From: Psychrobacter aquaticus CMS 56
Lineage (GTDB): Bacteria; Pseudomonadota; Gammaproteobacteria; Pseudomonadales; Moraxellaceae
Assembly: GCF_000471625.1 (NCBI RefSeq)
Contig: NZ_AUSW01000016.1
Location: 36,075 to 100,074, forward strand
Direction of reading: 5' to 3'
Length of the DNA: 64,000 nucleotides
Part shown: positions 37,063-45,504 of the stretch, in pieces
Layout of the letters: each line of letters opens with the position of its first letter
Position numbering within the stretch: the stretch's first letter is position 1
Notes under the pieces: model-generated
What the model saw: the letters and a program-made list of their open reading frames with translations, nothing else
What the model was told of the DNA's origin: nothing
Database searches by the model: none
Made by a program: the position numbers and the translations under genes

Positions 37063-38511
37063 ATGGAATATATTGAAGCTTTTTTTGCCATAGTCGGCGA
37101 TCTAACGTGGGGCTGGGCACTCGTGCCTATGTTGGTTATTTTCGGTTTATTATTTACCATTGTGGGCAGGTTCGCCCAGTTTAGATATTTTAAACGCATG
37201 TTCCGTGTGTTTAGGACGGATGAAGTCGGCGACGACGGTATTTCTGCCCGTCAGGCGTTGCTCGTTTCTATTGGTGGACGTGTTGGCGGTGGTAACATTG
37301 CTGGTGTTGCCGTTGCAATCTCTTTGGGTGGTCCTGGTGCAGTTTTTTGGATGTGGGTTGTGGCCCTCATCGGCATGATGACCAGTATCGTTGAGTGTAG
37401 CTTGGCTCAGCTTTACAAGCGCAGAGACGATGATGGTAATTTTCGCGGCGGCCCTGCAACCTATATATTACATGGTTTAGGTAAAGATTATCGCTGGCTG
37501 GCTGTCATTTATGCTATATCGTTACTCCTGTCGTTCTCAATTGGTTTTGTGGCGTTCCAAGGCAATACGGTAGCAGGTTCTGCCCTTGAAAGTTTCGGCA
37601 TTGATCGCTGGATATCAGGTGCGGTGCTAGTTGTTGCAGGTGGATTCATTGTCTTTGGCGGTATCCAGCGTATTGCAAAAGTAGCCGACGTTGTCATTCC
37701 TGTGATGGCATTGATCTATATTGGTATGGCGCTGATTATTATCGTACTCAACTTCACAGAACTGCCAGCATTGATGGTGATGATTGTCAAAAATGCGTTT
37801 GGCATTGAATCTGTCGTTGGCGGTGGTATTGGTGTGGCGATTGAGCAAGGCATGAAGCGCGGCCTGTTCTCTAATGAGGCTGGTTTGGGTTCGGCGCCGA
37901 ATATTGCCGCCACCGCTTATGCCACGCATCCTGTCAGTCAAGGTATCTCGCAGTCATTATCAGTGTTTATTGATACGATCGTCGTGTGTAGTGCTACGGC
38001 ATTTATGATTTTGCTGAGTGGTGTTTATCAGCCAGGTACTGAAGTCGATGGTATTGTACTGGCACAGCAAGCGCTCACGGCTCAGCTGGGCAACTGGTCA
38101 CAATATGTTCTGACCATCTCGCTATTGTTATTTGCATTGAGTTCTATCATGTATAACTACTACATGGGTGAAAATGCGATTAACTTCTTGGTCAAAAAGA
38201 ACATCAAAATGGCGACCTTGGTGTTACGAGTTGTCGTGATTGCGATATTGTTCTTGGGCGCAGTAGCACCTACAGCAACCGCCGTGTTCTTCTTCGCTGA
38301 CCCGCTAATGGGTGTGCTAGCGTTAGCCAACTTGTTGGCCTTGATCATGCTCTTCCCGCGTGCCAAGCGTCTACTTGACGACTTTGCAAGTCAATTAAGA
38401 TCAGGAGTTAAAGAACCATTATTCGATGCACAAGAGTATGAAAAATTGGATCTTGATTTGAGTGCATGGGGTAAAAAGGCAGTAAAAGAAGCGTTAGATC
38501 AAAAACAGTAA
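37063..38511 (+). CDS. Sodium:alanine (amino-acid) symporter, AgcS family
   Basis: Inner-membrane Na+-coupled amino-acid importer of 482 residues with about ten hydrophobic segments. Family hallmarks are GGRVGGGNIAGVAVAISLGG near residues 70-90, GGPATYILHGLG, and the signature GLFSNEAGLGSAPNIAATA near 266-284. C-terminal segments VLALANLLALIMLF complete the fold. The likely substrates are alanine, glycine or serine. AAGGAAAATAGGT precedes the ATG. A terminator follows. Confidence 0.93.
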   Translation: MEYIEAFFAIVGDLTWGWALVPMLVIFGLLFTIVGRFAQFRYFKRMFRVFRTDEVGDDGISARQALLVSIGGRVGGGNIAGVAVAISLGGPGAVFWMWVVALIGMMTSIVECSLAQLYKRRDDDGNFRGGPATYILHGLGKDYRWLAVIYAISLLLSFSIGFVAFQGNTVAGSALESFGIDRWISGAVLVVAGGFIVFGGIQRIAKVADVVIPVMALIYIGMALIIIVLNFTELPALMVMIVKNAFGIESVVGGGIGVAIEQGMKRGLFSNEAGLGSAPNIAATAYATHPVSQGISQSLSVFIDTIVVCSATAFMILLSGVYQPGTEVDGIVLAQQALTAQLGNWSQYVLTISLLLFALSSIMYNYYMGENAINFLVKKNIKMATLVLRVVVIAILFLGAVAPTATAVFFFADPLMGVLALANLLALIMLFPRAKRLLDDFASQLRSGVKEPLFDAQEYEKLDLDLSAWGKKAVKEALDQKQ

Positions 38512-38543
38512 TACGCATACGCTTTATATTTTATGAAAAAATG

Positions 38544-38575
38544 AACCACTTTAACTAACGTTAGAGTGGTTTTTT
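38544..38575 (+). terminator. Terminator between the symporter and GST genes
   Basis: Stem AACCACTTTAAC / GTTAGAGTGGTT (one wobble) with loop TAAC, followed by six Ts. It ends just before the converging GST stop. Confidence 0.88.
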
Positions 38576-38578
38576 CGT

Positions 38579-39325
38579 TTAATTGGCTAGTACGCCCACA
38601 AGTGACAAAATCTCACCCGCTTCATCTTCTTCAATAATACGCGTCTCTTGTAACGCTGATTTTTGCCATGCTTGTATATGCGGATGATTGACTAAGGTCT
38701 GACAATACTGCTTGGTTAATGGCTGTAAAGTAATATTGGACGCATCGGCGTAAGTCTGTAATCGCAGCACCACTGGGGCGAAAAAGACATCAGCAGCCGT
38801 GAAAGCGCCAAATAAGAAACTGTCTTCTGGTCGATCCTTTAAGCACTCAGCAAAGATGGTTTCAATGCGAGCAATATCTGCTAAGCAAGCCGTACTCGGT
38901 TGTATTTTAGCAGTCGCTCTGATGTTCATTGGCATCTCATTACGAATACTCATGAATCCTGAGTGCATTTCGGCAATGATACTTTGGCAATAGGCGCTGT
39001 TGATTCTATCTTGATTGTCAGTTTGAGCGTTAGTGTCAGACTTGCTGATGCCTGTCCAAAGATTGATATCCGTTAAATACTCATTAATATGCATCGCAAT
39101 GGCCAGCGTATCCCAAACGGTGACTTTTTCATCGCCTTCACCATAGACCAAAACCGGTACTTTACCTGTTGGCGCATGTTCATTGAGAATAGGTGTTGCG
39201 GATGGATGAAACAGCTCAATCGGCTGCTCATCAAAGTCAACATTGAAAGCTTTTAAGAGTAACCACGCCCGTAGCGACCAAGAGGAGTAGTTTTTATTAC
39301 CGATGATAAGGAGAGGTTTTTGCAT
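38579..39325 (-). CDS. Glutathione S-transferase family protein
   Basis: Cytosolic GST-type enzyme (248 residues). The N-terminal thioredoxin-like domain has LLIGNKNYSSWSLRAWLLL, with the catalytic serine region, and GKVPVLVYGEGDEKVTVWDTLAI, the cis-proline and glutathione-binding elements. The helical C-terminal domain holds SFLFGAFTAADVFFAPVVLRL, the GST N-capping region. The NKNYSSWSLR start resembles the YfcF/zeta-like bacterial GSTs. Substrate unknown. It is divergent from the LysR gene at 39501, which may regulate it. Confidence 0.9.
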   Translation of the reverse strand: MQKPLLIIGNKNYSSWSLRAWLLLKAFNVDFDEQPIELFHPSATPILNEHAPTGKVPVLVYGEGDEKVTVWDTLAIAMHINEYLTDINLWTGISKSDTNAQTDNQDRINSAYCQSIIAEMHSGFMSIRNEMPMNIRATAKIQPSTACLADIARIETIFAECLKDRPEDSFLFGAFTAADVFFAPVVLRLQTYADASNITLQPLTKQYCQTLVNHPHIQAWQKSALQETRIIEEDEAGEILSLVGVLAN

Positions 39326-39500
39326 GATAACGACCTATTTAGACTGATGGGTAGAGTTTCAGTATGTCGTTAACGTTAGCGACTTACCAGTGCAAAATTC
39401 TGATAACACCTATAAGAGATTCAAGGATTTAATTTTATTTTACAAAGCAAACACTGTGCTAATCTTAGTAAGCACACAAGCTCTTAATAGAGGGTATCAA

Positions 39501-40376
39501 GTGGATATAGAAGCATTACGCTGTTTTATCGCAGTGGTCGAGACAGGTAGCTACACACAGGCAGCCGAGCAAATGCACCGCAGTCAAAGTGCGGTTAGTC
39601 AAAAAATGTACAAGCTCACTGAGCAGACTGACAAAACGCTATTTGTAAAATCAGGACGGCTGCTTGAGCTGACAGAAGATGGTAAGTTGTTACTTGGATA
39701 CGCGCGGCATATTATTAGTTTACACGATGATGCTTTGCGGCAAATGCGTGATAGCAAACAGATTATCAGGCCTTTACAATTGGGTTGCCCTGATGATTAC
39801 GCCCACGTTATTTTGCCTAAAATCATTACAAACATACGCGAGTGCGTACCGAATTTGCCAATTCACATCCATTGCCACAACTCAATAAAGCTGCGCGACA
39901 TGCTAAGCGCTGGCATGTTAGACACGGCTATCGTGTCGCGGTCATCGGCTAAGGAAGCAGGGCGATTCTTACAAAAGGATCAAGGAGTGTGGGCGTTTGA
40001 CGGTAATACTGAAAGCTTGAAGCAAAGCTATCTGAGTAAAGCCAGTGTGCCTTTGATACTCTTTGATGAAAGTTGTCATTTTCATCATGCTGCCATTCAA
40101 GGCTTGAGCCAAATAAACATAGCTAGTCAAGTGGTGTGTAGTGCCAATAGTGTGGGAGCAATCGCAAGTTTGGTGCTGTCAGGGCAGGGCGTTACTGTCG
40201 TAGCACAGAGCAGTATGGGGCAGATGACTCCCTTGACGGATGATAATAATCCATTGCCATTTAGGCTACCGCAGCTACCAGAAGTCATTATTGAGATGGT
40301 GATAGCAGCAAACGCCCATCCAAATTTTGGACGGGCGCAATTGGCAAATGTGTGTGAGATCTATCTTATGTCATAG
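39501..40376 (+). CDS. LysR-family transcriptional regulator
   Basis: LysR regulator of 291 residues if started at GTG 39501, which has GAGGG seven bases upstream and gives the canonical start VDIEALRCFIAVVETGSY. An upstream ATG adds 37 non-typical residues. The helix-turn-helix is TQAAEQMHRSQSAVSQKMYKL. The effector domain covers about 90-290 and includes LQLGCPDDYAHVILPKII. It is divergent from the GST gene, which is the best target guess. It ends nine bases before the converging DUF442 stop. Confidence 0.88.
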   Translation: MDIEALRCFIAVVETGSYTQAAEQMHRSQSAVSQKMYKLTEQTDKTLFVKSGRLLELTEDGKLLLGYARHIISLHDDALRQMRDSKQIIRPLQLGCPDDYAHVILPKIITNIRECVPNLPIHIHCHNSIKLRDMLSAGMLDTAIVSRSSAKEAGRFLQKDQGVWAFDGNTESLKQSYLSKASVPLILFDESCHFHHAAIQGLSQINIASQVVCSANSVGAIASLVLSGQGVTVVAQSSMGQMTPLTDDNNPLPFRLPQLPEVIIEMVIAANAHPNFGRAQLANVCEIYLMS

Positions 40377-40385
40377 ACAGGCGTA

Positions 40386-40718
40386 TCAGTCGTCCAACAA
40401 ATCCATGCGCTTTGCCGCTTCATAGATACCCGTTGAGCGATTGCCAGTACGGCAAAAAATCAACATTGGCTGCTCGGCTTGATTAAAGAAATCAGCAAAT
40501 TCTTCGACATGGTTTTGATTCAGCTCGCTACCCGCAAATGACACTTCTTTATAAGCAAGTCCTGCTTTCTTGGCAGCGGCTTCAATCTCAGCACTGGTCG
40601 GCTGATTCGGTTCTTCGCCATCTGGACGGTTATTGATGATGGTTTTAAAACCATTTTCGGCAATCATTGGTACTTGGTCAGGAGTGATTTGTCCGGTAAT
40701 ACTTATTTGATGGCTCAT
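40386..40718 (-). CDS. DUF442 (TIGR01244) Blh-type phosphatase-like protein, copy 1
   Basis: 110-residue protein with a tyrosine-phosphatase-like fold, typically fused or linked to persulfide dioxygenases in the Blh/BigR sulfide systems. It shows SITGQITPDQVPMIAENGF, the INNRPDGEEPNQPT segment and the cysteine loop MLIFCRTGNRSTG. Known role: probably sulfur transfer or persulfide handling, from the DUF442 domain of Blh. It is the last gene on the minus strand of the sulfide module. AAAGGAG lies six bases before the ATG. Repeat copy B lies between it and its paralogue at 41012. Confidence 0.9.
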   Translation of the reverse strand: MSHQISITGQITPDQVPMIAENGFKTIINNRPDGEEPNQPTSAEIEAAAKKAGLAYKEVSFAGSELNQNHVEEFADFFNQAEQPMLIFCRTGNRSTGIYEAAKRMDLLDD

Positions 40719-40855
40719 AAGAGCTCCTTTTTATTTTGTCTATGAAAGAATGACAGATTTGATTTAGAAACACAGCGTTTAAGCGTAAGCTGAACGAGTG
40801 GTTTTCTAAAGGGGCGATATGTAAGCGTCATAATATTGCTTATAATTACTCTTTA

Positions 40856-41016
40856 TATAGTCAATTCTAAATAAAATAAAGACATTATATTTTAATGCTA
40901 AGTATTGCAACACTGAACTGGTGTAAATTTTTCTGGCTTGCTGTGCCTTCGCAGACAGAGGCTGGCGAAAATTTATACCAGTCCCGCTGAATCGTTTTTA
41001 TACTGAACTCACTATA
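40856..41016. repeat. Hairpin repeat family, copy B
   Basis: About 161 bp, starting TATAGT and ending ACTATA. The core stem ACTGGTGTAAATTTT (from 40917) pairs with AAAATTTATACCAGT (to 40982) with one compensating wobble. The loop contains CTTGCTGTGCCTTCGCAGAC, nearly identical to copy A. The right end overlaps the stop codon of the adjacent DUF442 gene. Confidence 0.85.
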
Positions 41017-41338
41017 GTAACCCTTGCATCAACGCACTTTGATACAGCAGCTTGGCTCGTGCTCCTGTCCCGCAAAACATCAGTATAGGCTTTGGCATTG
41101 CACGATAGAAGGTCGCAAACTGTTCGACAGTAGCCATACTCAATCGCTCATCATCGAAGGGCAGATGATGATAGGTCAAATTGGCTTTCGCCGTTGCACT
41201 GGCCAAGTCACAGCTATTGGGCTGGGTCTCTGTTTCAGCGTCGGGACGAATATTGAGCACGGAACGATAACCAAGCTCAGCAATTTTTACGCATTGGCTC
41301 GGGTAAATTTGCTTATAGATAGTTACATTATCGGTCAT
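41012..41338 (-). CDS. DUF442 (TIGR01244) Blh-type protein, copy 2
   Basis: 108-residue paralogue of the gene at 40386, with VTIYKQIYPSQCVKIAELGY, the NIRPDAETETQPNS segment and the cysteine loop ILMFCGTGARAKL. The arginine and serine around the loop differ from copy 1 (CRTGNRS versus CGTGARA), so the two may not be equivalent. Its stop codon lies in the end of hairpin repeat B. The ATG has no strong ribosome binding site. It follows the SulP gene after 147 bp. Confidence 0.88.
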   Translation of the reverse strand: MTDNVTIYKQIYPSQCVKIAELGYRSVLNIRPDAETETQPNSCDLASATAKANLTYHHLPFDDERLSMATVEQFATFYRAMPKPILMFCGTGARAKLLYQSALMQGLL

Positions 41339-41485
41339 AAGTAGATTCGGTCACATATATTAAAAGGCGATAGGGTATAAAGTGTTATAGCTAAGCGTTA
41401 TTTCTTTATGCTAATTTAGCATAACACAGCTTTTATCATACTTGTATTTTGTCACAGACAATAACAATAGTGGATTTGACAACAT

Positions 41486-43225
41486 TTAAATTATGGGGCT
41501 ATATGTATCCTTTAGGGCATCTACTGCATCCATGGTGCTAAGATAAACGTGGCCTGACAATTCGGTGATAATCTGTGTATGTTCAATGATATCCATTACA
41601 GGCCCTTTGATAAAGCTAAAGTTCAGATGCTTGTTTTGAACTAAAAGCTCCTGATTGAGACTAATAAGCATCTCTTGCCCCGTCAAATCAATGTGATTGA
41701 CCGCTGACATTATGAGGATAATCTCATGAGCTTTTGGATATTGCTGGGTGGCTTGTACGACACGGCGATGGACAGATTCGCTATTACCAAAAAATATGCT
41801 CTCATCAATACGCAGCATGAGTAAATTGCTAAAAGTCACTACGTTATGACGATTGATGTTGCGAAAGTGTCCCGTACCTGCCAGTTGACCCACAATCGCG
41901 ACGTGCGGTTTGCTTGATTGCCAAATCAAGCTAGCAAACGACACCATCAGACCAATGACCAGACCAGTATTTAATCCAAATATCAGTACACCCATGAATG
42001 CTGCCATAAAGCTGGCAGCATCCAAGCGGTCACGTTGCCATGCTGATTTAAAGGTCGTCATATCAACGAGACCGATGATGGATGCCATGATGGTTGCGCC
42101 TAATAAGGCATAAGGCAGCGGTGCTAAAGCATTACCAAAAGCGATTAAAGCGGCAATCATCACCACCACGGTCATTAGACTGGCGACAGGCGTTTTGGCA
42201 CCTGAGTCGGCATTGATAGCTGTTCGCGAAAATCCGCCAGCAACCGTAAAGCTTTGAAAAAATCCGCCAGCCATATTGGCAAGCCCTAATCCAGTCAGCT
42301 CACGATTGGCATCAAATGACTCGCTGCGCAGGCGAGCATAATTGTTAGCGACTGAGCTGCTGGAAACAAAAATAATCAGCGCCATTAGCCCTGCGCTAGG
42401 TAATAAGTTGAGCGCTTCACCAAAGTTTGGCACATAGGGAAGGGTAAAGGTCGGCAGCCCTTGCGGGATACTGCCAATCGTTGCCACGCCATTCGTCGTC
42501 CAGTGCAGGCTGATGCTCAATAGTATGGCAACACCCAACAAAATAAGCGGAAATAGACGTTCGGCCCATTTGGCATAAGATGAGGATAGCCAAGATTGCC
42601 ACACCCATTTACTACCGTAGCGATTGGCAACCAAAAGCGCAAAGGCTGTCATGCCAATAATAAAAGTTGGTGGATGTAGCTGCTGCGCATACATCTGCAT
42701 ACTCGATAAATAACCAATTAAACCGTTCCCTGCGATAGGAATAGCTGTCAGATACTTAAGCTGACTGACAAAAATCAGCACCGCGGCACCACTGATAAAG
42801 CCAGCCGAAACGCCGCGACTGATAAACTGCATAATCCAGCCAAGCTTGAGCTGACCTGCCAACCATAACAGCACACCAACCGTCAATGACAGCAAGCTTG
42901 CCATGAGTACGTACTGCTGAGCGCCTTCTGCTGCATAAGGATGCAGGCTGCTGGCAGTCATGATTGCAGTGATAGCGACAGGCCCCACTGCTTGAATATT
43001 ACTAGAGCCTATCCATGCATAAACAATGACAGGGACAATCGCCGCATATAATCCATAGACGGGTGGTAATCCTGCCAGTACTGCGTAACCCAAGCTTTGT
43101 GGAATGACCAGCACACCGACGACCAATCCAGCGATGACATCAGTTGGCAAAGCGGACAATTGGTATTGACGCAACCAAATGGGAATCAGACGAGCGGCGA
43201 TAGAAGGCATAGCAATAGTCATCAC
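41486..43225 (-). CDS. SulP-family anion transporter with STAS domain
   Basis: Inner-membrane transporter of 579 residues. About ten or more hydrophobic segments (20-430) include the SulP signature PQSLGYAVLAGLPPVYGLYA and GFFQSFTVAGGFSRTAINAD. The C-terminal STAS domain covers about 440-560 (SNLLMLRIDESIFFGN, LIMSAVNHIDLTGQEML). Located 36 nt after the BigR-type regulator on the same strand, it may move sulfate or sulfite in connection with sulfide oxidation; the substrate is an inference from context. Confidence 0.9.
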   Translation of the reverse strand: MMTIAMPSIAARLIPIWLRQYQLSALPTDVIAGLVVGVLVIPQSLGYAVLAGLPPVYGLYAAIVPVIVYAWIGSSNIQAVGPVAITAIMTASSLHPYAAEGAQQYVLMASLLSLTVGVLLWLAGQLKLGWIMQFISRGVSAGFISGAAVLIFVSQLKYLTAIPIAGNGLIGYLSSMQMYAQQLHPPTFIIGMTAFALLVANRYGSKWVWQSWLSSSYAKWAERLFPLILLGVAILLSISLHWTTNGVATIGSIPQGLPTFTLPYVPNFGEALNLLPSAGLMALIIFVSSSSVANNYARLRSESFDANRELTGLGLANMAGGFFQSFTVAGGFSRTAINADSGAKTPVASLMTVVVMIAALIAFGNALAPLPYALLGATIMASIIGLVDMTTFKSAWQRDRLDAASFMAAFMGVLIFGLNTGLVIGLMVSFASLIWQSSKPHVAIVGQLAGTGHFRNINRHNVVTFSNLLMLRIDESIFFGNSESVHRRVVQATQQYPKAHEIILIMSAVNHIDLTGQEMLISLNQELLVQNKHLNFSFIKGPVMDIIEHTQIITELSGHVYLSTMDAVDALKDTYSPII

Positions 43226-43261
43226 AATAAAAGTTAATCAAAGCCAAGCATTGGCCGTAAG

Positions 43262-43663
43262 CTAGCCGTCGTTTTTGGCGCAGAAACGTTGATAAAGCAG
43301 CTCGAGCACCGCTAAAGCATCGTCACTTGCGATGCTATAGTAAATTTGCTTGCCTTCACGGCGTGTTGAGACCAGCGCATCCTTGCGTAGGATACCCAGT
43401 TGCTGTGATAAGCTTGGTTGACCAACACCGACTAAGCTCTCAAGCTCACTCACGCAGTATTCTCCTTGCGTCAGCTGACATAAGAGCAATAAGCGATCAG
43501 GGTGTGATAACGACTTCAATAGTTGGCTGGCTTGCATGGATGCTTGTTGCATTTGCTCAGCTAAGTCGTTGGGTGCACAATCTTTAGGTGCAGAGTCTTT
43601 GGGCGCGAAGTCTGTTACGCTGGGAGAAATATCACTACTCGCGCCAGTAGTAGATGTGCTCAA
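43262..43663 (-). CDS. bigR: BigR/SqrR-type ArsR-family persulfide-sensing repressor
   Basis: Winged-helix repressor (133 residues from a TTG at 43663). The core from LLKSLSHPDRLLLLCQLTQG to YYSIASDDALAVLELLYQRFC aligns with BigR. The redox cysteines Cys62 and Cys128 are 66 residues apart, as in BigR Cys42/Cys108. An N-terminal tail repeats APKD-type units. The start is uncertain: AAGGAG at 43691-43696 is six bases before an in-frame CTG at 43682-43684, seven codons upstream of the TTG. It is divergent from the persulfide-dioxygenase-like gene and heads a minus-strand run with the SulP and DUF442 genes. Confidence 0.88.
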   Translation of the reverse strand: MSTSTTGASSDISPSVTDFAPKDSAPKDCAPNDLAEQMQQASMQASQLLKSLSHPDRLLLLCQLTQGEYCVSELESLVGVGQPSLSQQLGILRKDALVSTRREGKQIYYSIASDDALAVLELLYQRFCAKNDG

Positions 43664-43929
43664 TGCTGAAGTGGACGTAGTCAGAGCGAGCTCCTTATAT
43701 GAGGCATAGGTAAAAAGGGTATAGTTTATAGATAGTGAATTATCAATGATATTACAAGGTATAGCAAGTTATCATTATTTACATTATATAAATTGATAAA
43801 TTGTTTTATGGTTGCTATATTGGTATTCATCATCACTGAGTATATGCATGCCAATATGATAAACAAGCACAGTATACTTAAGAATTCATTGGAAAATAAA
43901 ACATTCCTATATAAAGCAAAGAGGTAGCC
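43664..43929. promoter_or_regulatory. Divergent promoter region of the sulfide module
   Basis: 266 bp of AT-rich sequence between the repressor and the MBL gene. It must carry the operator of the BigR-type repressor. I cannot define a single clean palindrome; TATA-rich stretches near 43780-43870 are candidates. AAGAGGTAGCC is the ribosome binding site of the MBL gene. Confidence 0.45.
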
Positions 43930-44802
43930 ATGCAAGTTCATTCATTCTTACACAGCGACACAGAAACTTATACCCACGTGCTTGCGGATGTACAGCAGCA
44001 AGTGTGTGCCATCATTGATCCAGTACTAGACTTCGATTCAAAGTCAGGTCGTACGGGAACTAATAGTGTTGATGAAGTCATTGCGTTTGTAAATGAGCAT
44101 GGTTGGGAGCTGCTCTATATTATCGAGACCCATGCGCATGCAGACCATTTGTCCGCTGCTATCCATGTAAAAGAAAAGCTGGGCGGAAAATTGGTCATAG
44201 GCCAACATATCACCGAAGTACAAAAAATATTTAAACAAATTTTTAATTTTGATACCAGCTTTCGTACTGATGCCAGTCAGTTTGATATTTTGACAGATGA
44301 TGGAGAGACACTAGCACTAGGCGACATCACCATTACCGCCATGTACGTACCCGGCCATACACGTGCTGATATGGCTTATATGGCCGTTGATAAAGAAAAA
44401 ACCGTGGTCTTCGTTGGCGATACGTTGTTTGCTCCCGACGTGGGTACGGCTCGCTGCGACTTCCCAGGAGGAGATGCCACAACCCTGTATCATTCGATCA
44501 AAAAGCTGTTGGCGCTTCCAGAGGACACGATCATGTATCTGTGTCATGACTATCCGAGTCAAGGTCGCAAACATTGTCCAACGACTACGGTTGCTGCACA
44601 AAAACTGGGCAACATTCATGTGAAAAATGGGATTAATGAAGCTGAGTTTGTGCAGATGCGTGAGCGCCGCGATGCAACTTTGGAGATGCCGCGCCTTATT
44701 ATTCCATCAGTACAAGTCAACATTGATGCAGGCCACTTTCCAAAGCCAGAAGACAATGGTACGCGTTATTTAAAAATACCGATTAATGTCCTTGGACAAT
44801 AA
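43930..44802 (+). CDS. Persulfide dioxygenase-like metallo-beta-lactamase-fold protein
   Basis: MBL-fold iron enzyme (290 residues) of the ETHE1/Blh type that oxidises glutathione persulfide to sulfite. The metal motif is IETHAHADHLSAA, with His68, His70, Asp72 and His73. Further ligands are in VPGHTRADMAY, FVGDTLFAPDVGTARCDFPGG and CHDYPSQGRKH. It is divergent from the BigR-type regulator. The DUF442 domains fused to this enzyme in Blh are here separate genes on the opposite strand. Confidence 0.93.
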   Translation: MQVHSFLHSDTETYTHVLADVQQQVCAIIDPVLDFDSKSGRTGTNSVDEVIAFVNEHGWELLYIIETHAHADHLSAAIHVKEKLGGKLVIGQHITEVQKIFKQIFNFDTSFRTDASQFDILTDDGETLALGDITITAMYVPGHTRADMAYMAVDKEKTVVFVGDTLFAPDVGTARCDFPGGDATTLYHSIKKLLALPEDTIMYLCHDYPSQGRKHCPTTTVAAQKLGNIHVKNGINEAEFVQMRERRDATLEMPRLIIPSVQVNIDAGHFPKPEDNGTRYLKIPINVLGQ

Positions 44803-44931
44803 AACAAGTGAGATGACACATCAAAGCTGTTATCGTAAGTAATACTAGGTCACAGTACTAAGCCATCGTGTAAGCCATAGTGCCGATATATTGTGGATGA
44901 GTATCCATACGATTTATATAGGAGTCTTATA

Positions 44932-45372
44932 ATGAGTGAGCAAAGCCCTCATTTAGTCTGTTCGCATTGCCAAGCGACCAATCGTGTACCCGCGGAAAAG
45001 CTAACTGCCGCACCGAATTGCGGTAAATGTAGCCAACCGTTATTGACAGGTTGCCCTCACGAGCTGAGCGCACAAACGGTTCATAAAGTCATTCAAAAGA
45101 ATGAGGTATTGACCATCGTTGATTTTTGGGCGAGCTGGTGTCAACCATGTCTAATGATGGCACCAGAGTTCAAAGCGGCGGCCGGTCAGTTACCGCAAGT
45201 GGTCTTTGCCAAGATACAAACCGATAAATACGAGCAAGCCGCAGCACCTTATAACATCCGTAGTTTGCCCACTATGGTGGCTTTCAAAAATGGCAAAGAA
45301 ATCGCGCGGCAGTCAGGCGCATTACCGAGTGACCAAATTGTCCAATGGGTGCGGAGCTTGCGAGCTTCATAA
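44932..45372 (+). CDS. trxC: Thioredoxin 2 (TrxC) with CQPC active site
   Basis: Zinc-binding thioredoxin of 146 residues. The ATG at 44932 follows GGAG, and an upstream in-frame ATG at 44893 is unlikely. Zinc cysteines are in VCSHC (10, 13) and NCGKC (30, 33). The thioredoxin domain carries DFWASWCQPCLMMAPEF, with Cys70 and Cys73, and the cis-proline in IRSLPTMVAFKNG. Glutamine replaces the usual glycine in the redox motif. It lies 129 bp after the persulfide dioxygenase-like gene and ends at a terminator. It likely reduces protein disulfides or persulfides in the cytoplasm. Confidence 0.93.
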   Translation: MSEQSPHLVCSHCQATNRVPAEKLTAAPNCGKCSQPLLTGCPHELSAQTVHKVIQKNEVLTIVDFWASWCQPCLMMAPEFKAAAGQLPQVVFAKIQTDKYEQAAAPYNIRSLPTMVAFKNGKEIARQSGALPSDQIVQWVRSLRAS

Positions 45373-45445
45373 CGTCCAAGATTTCTTGCTTGAGTTTTGT
45401 CCATTACCTCTGCTTTGTCCATTACATTTAGAGCGATAGATATGC

Positions 45446-45482
45446 AAAAAGCCAATACATCGCTAATGTGTTGGCTTTTTTC
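45446..45482 (+). terminator. Terminator after trxC
   Basis: Stem GCCAATACAT / ATGTGTTGGC (one wobble) with a five-base loop, flanked by As and a T-run. It also lies before the converging DnaJ-domain gene's stop. Confidence 0.9.
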
Positions 45483-45504
45483 GTTTTATTAAATTTAGTC
45501 AGAA

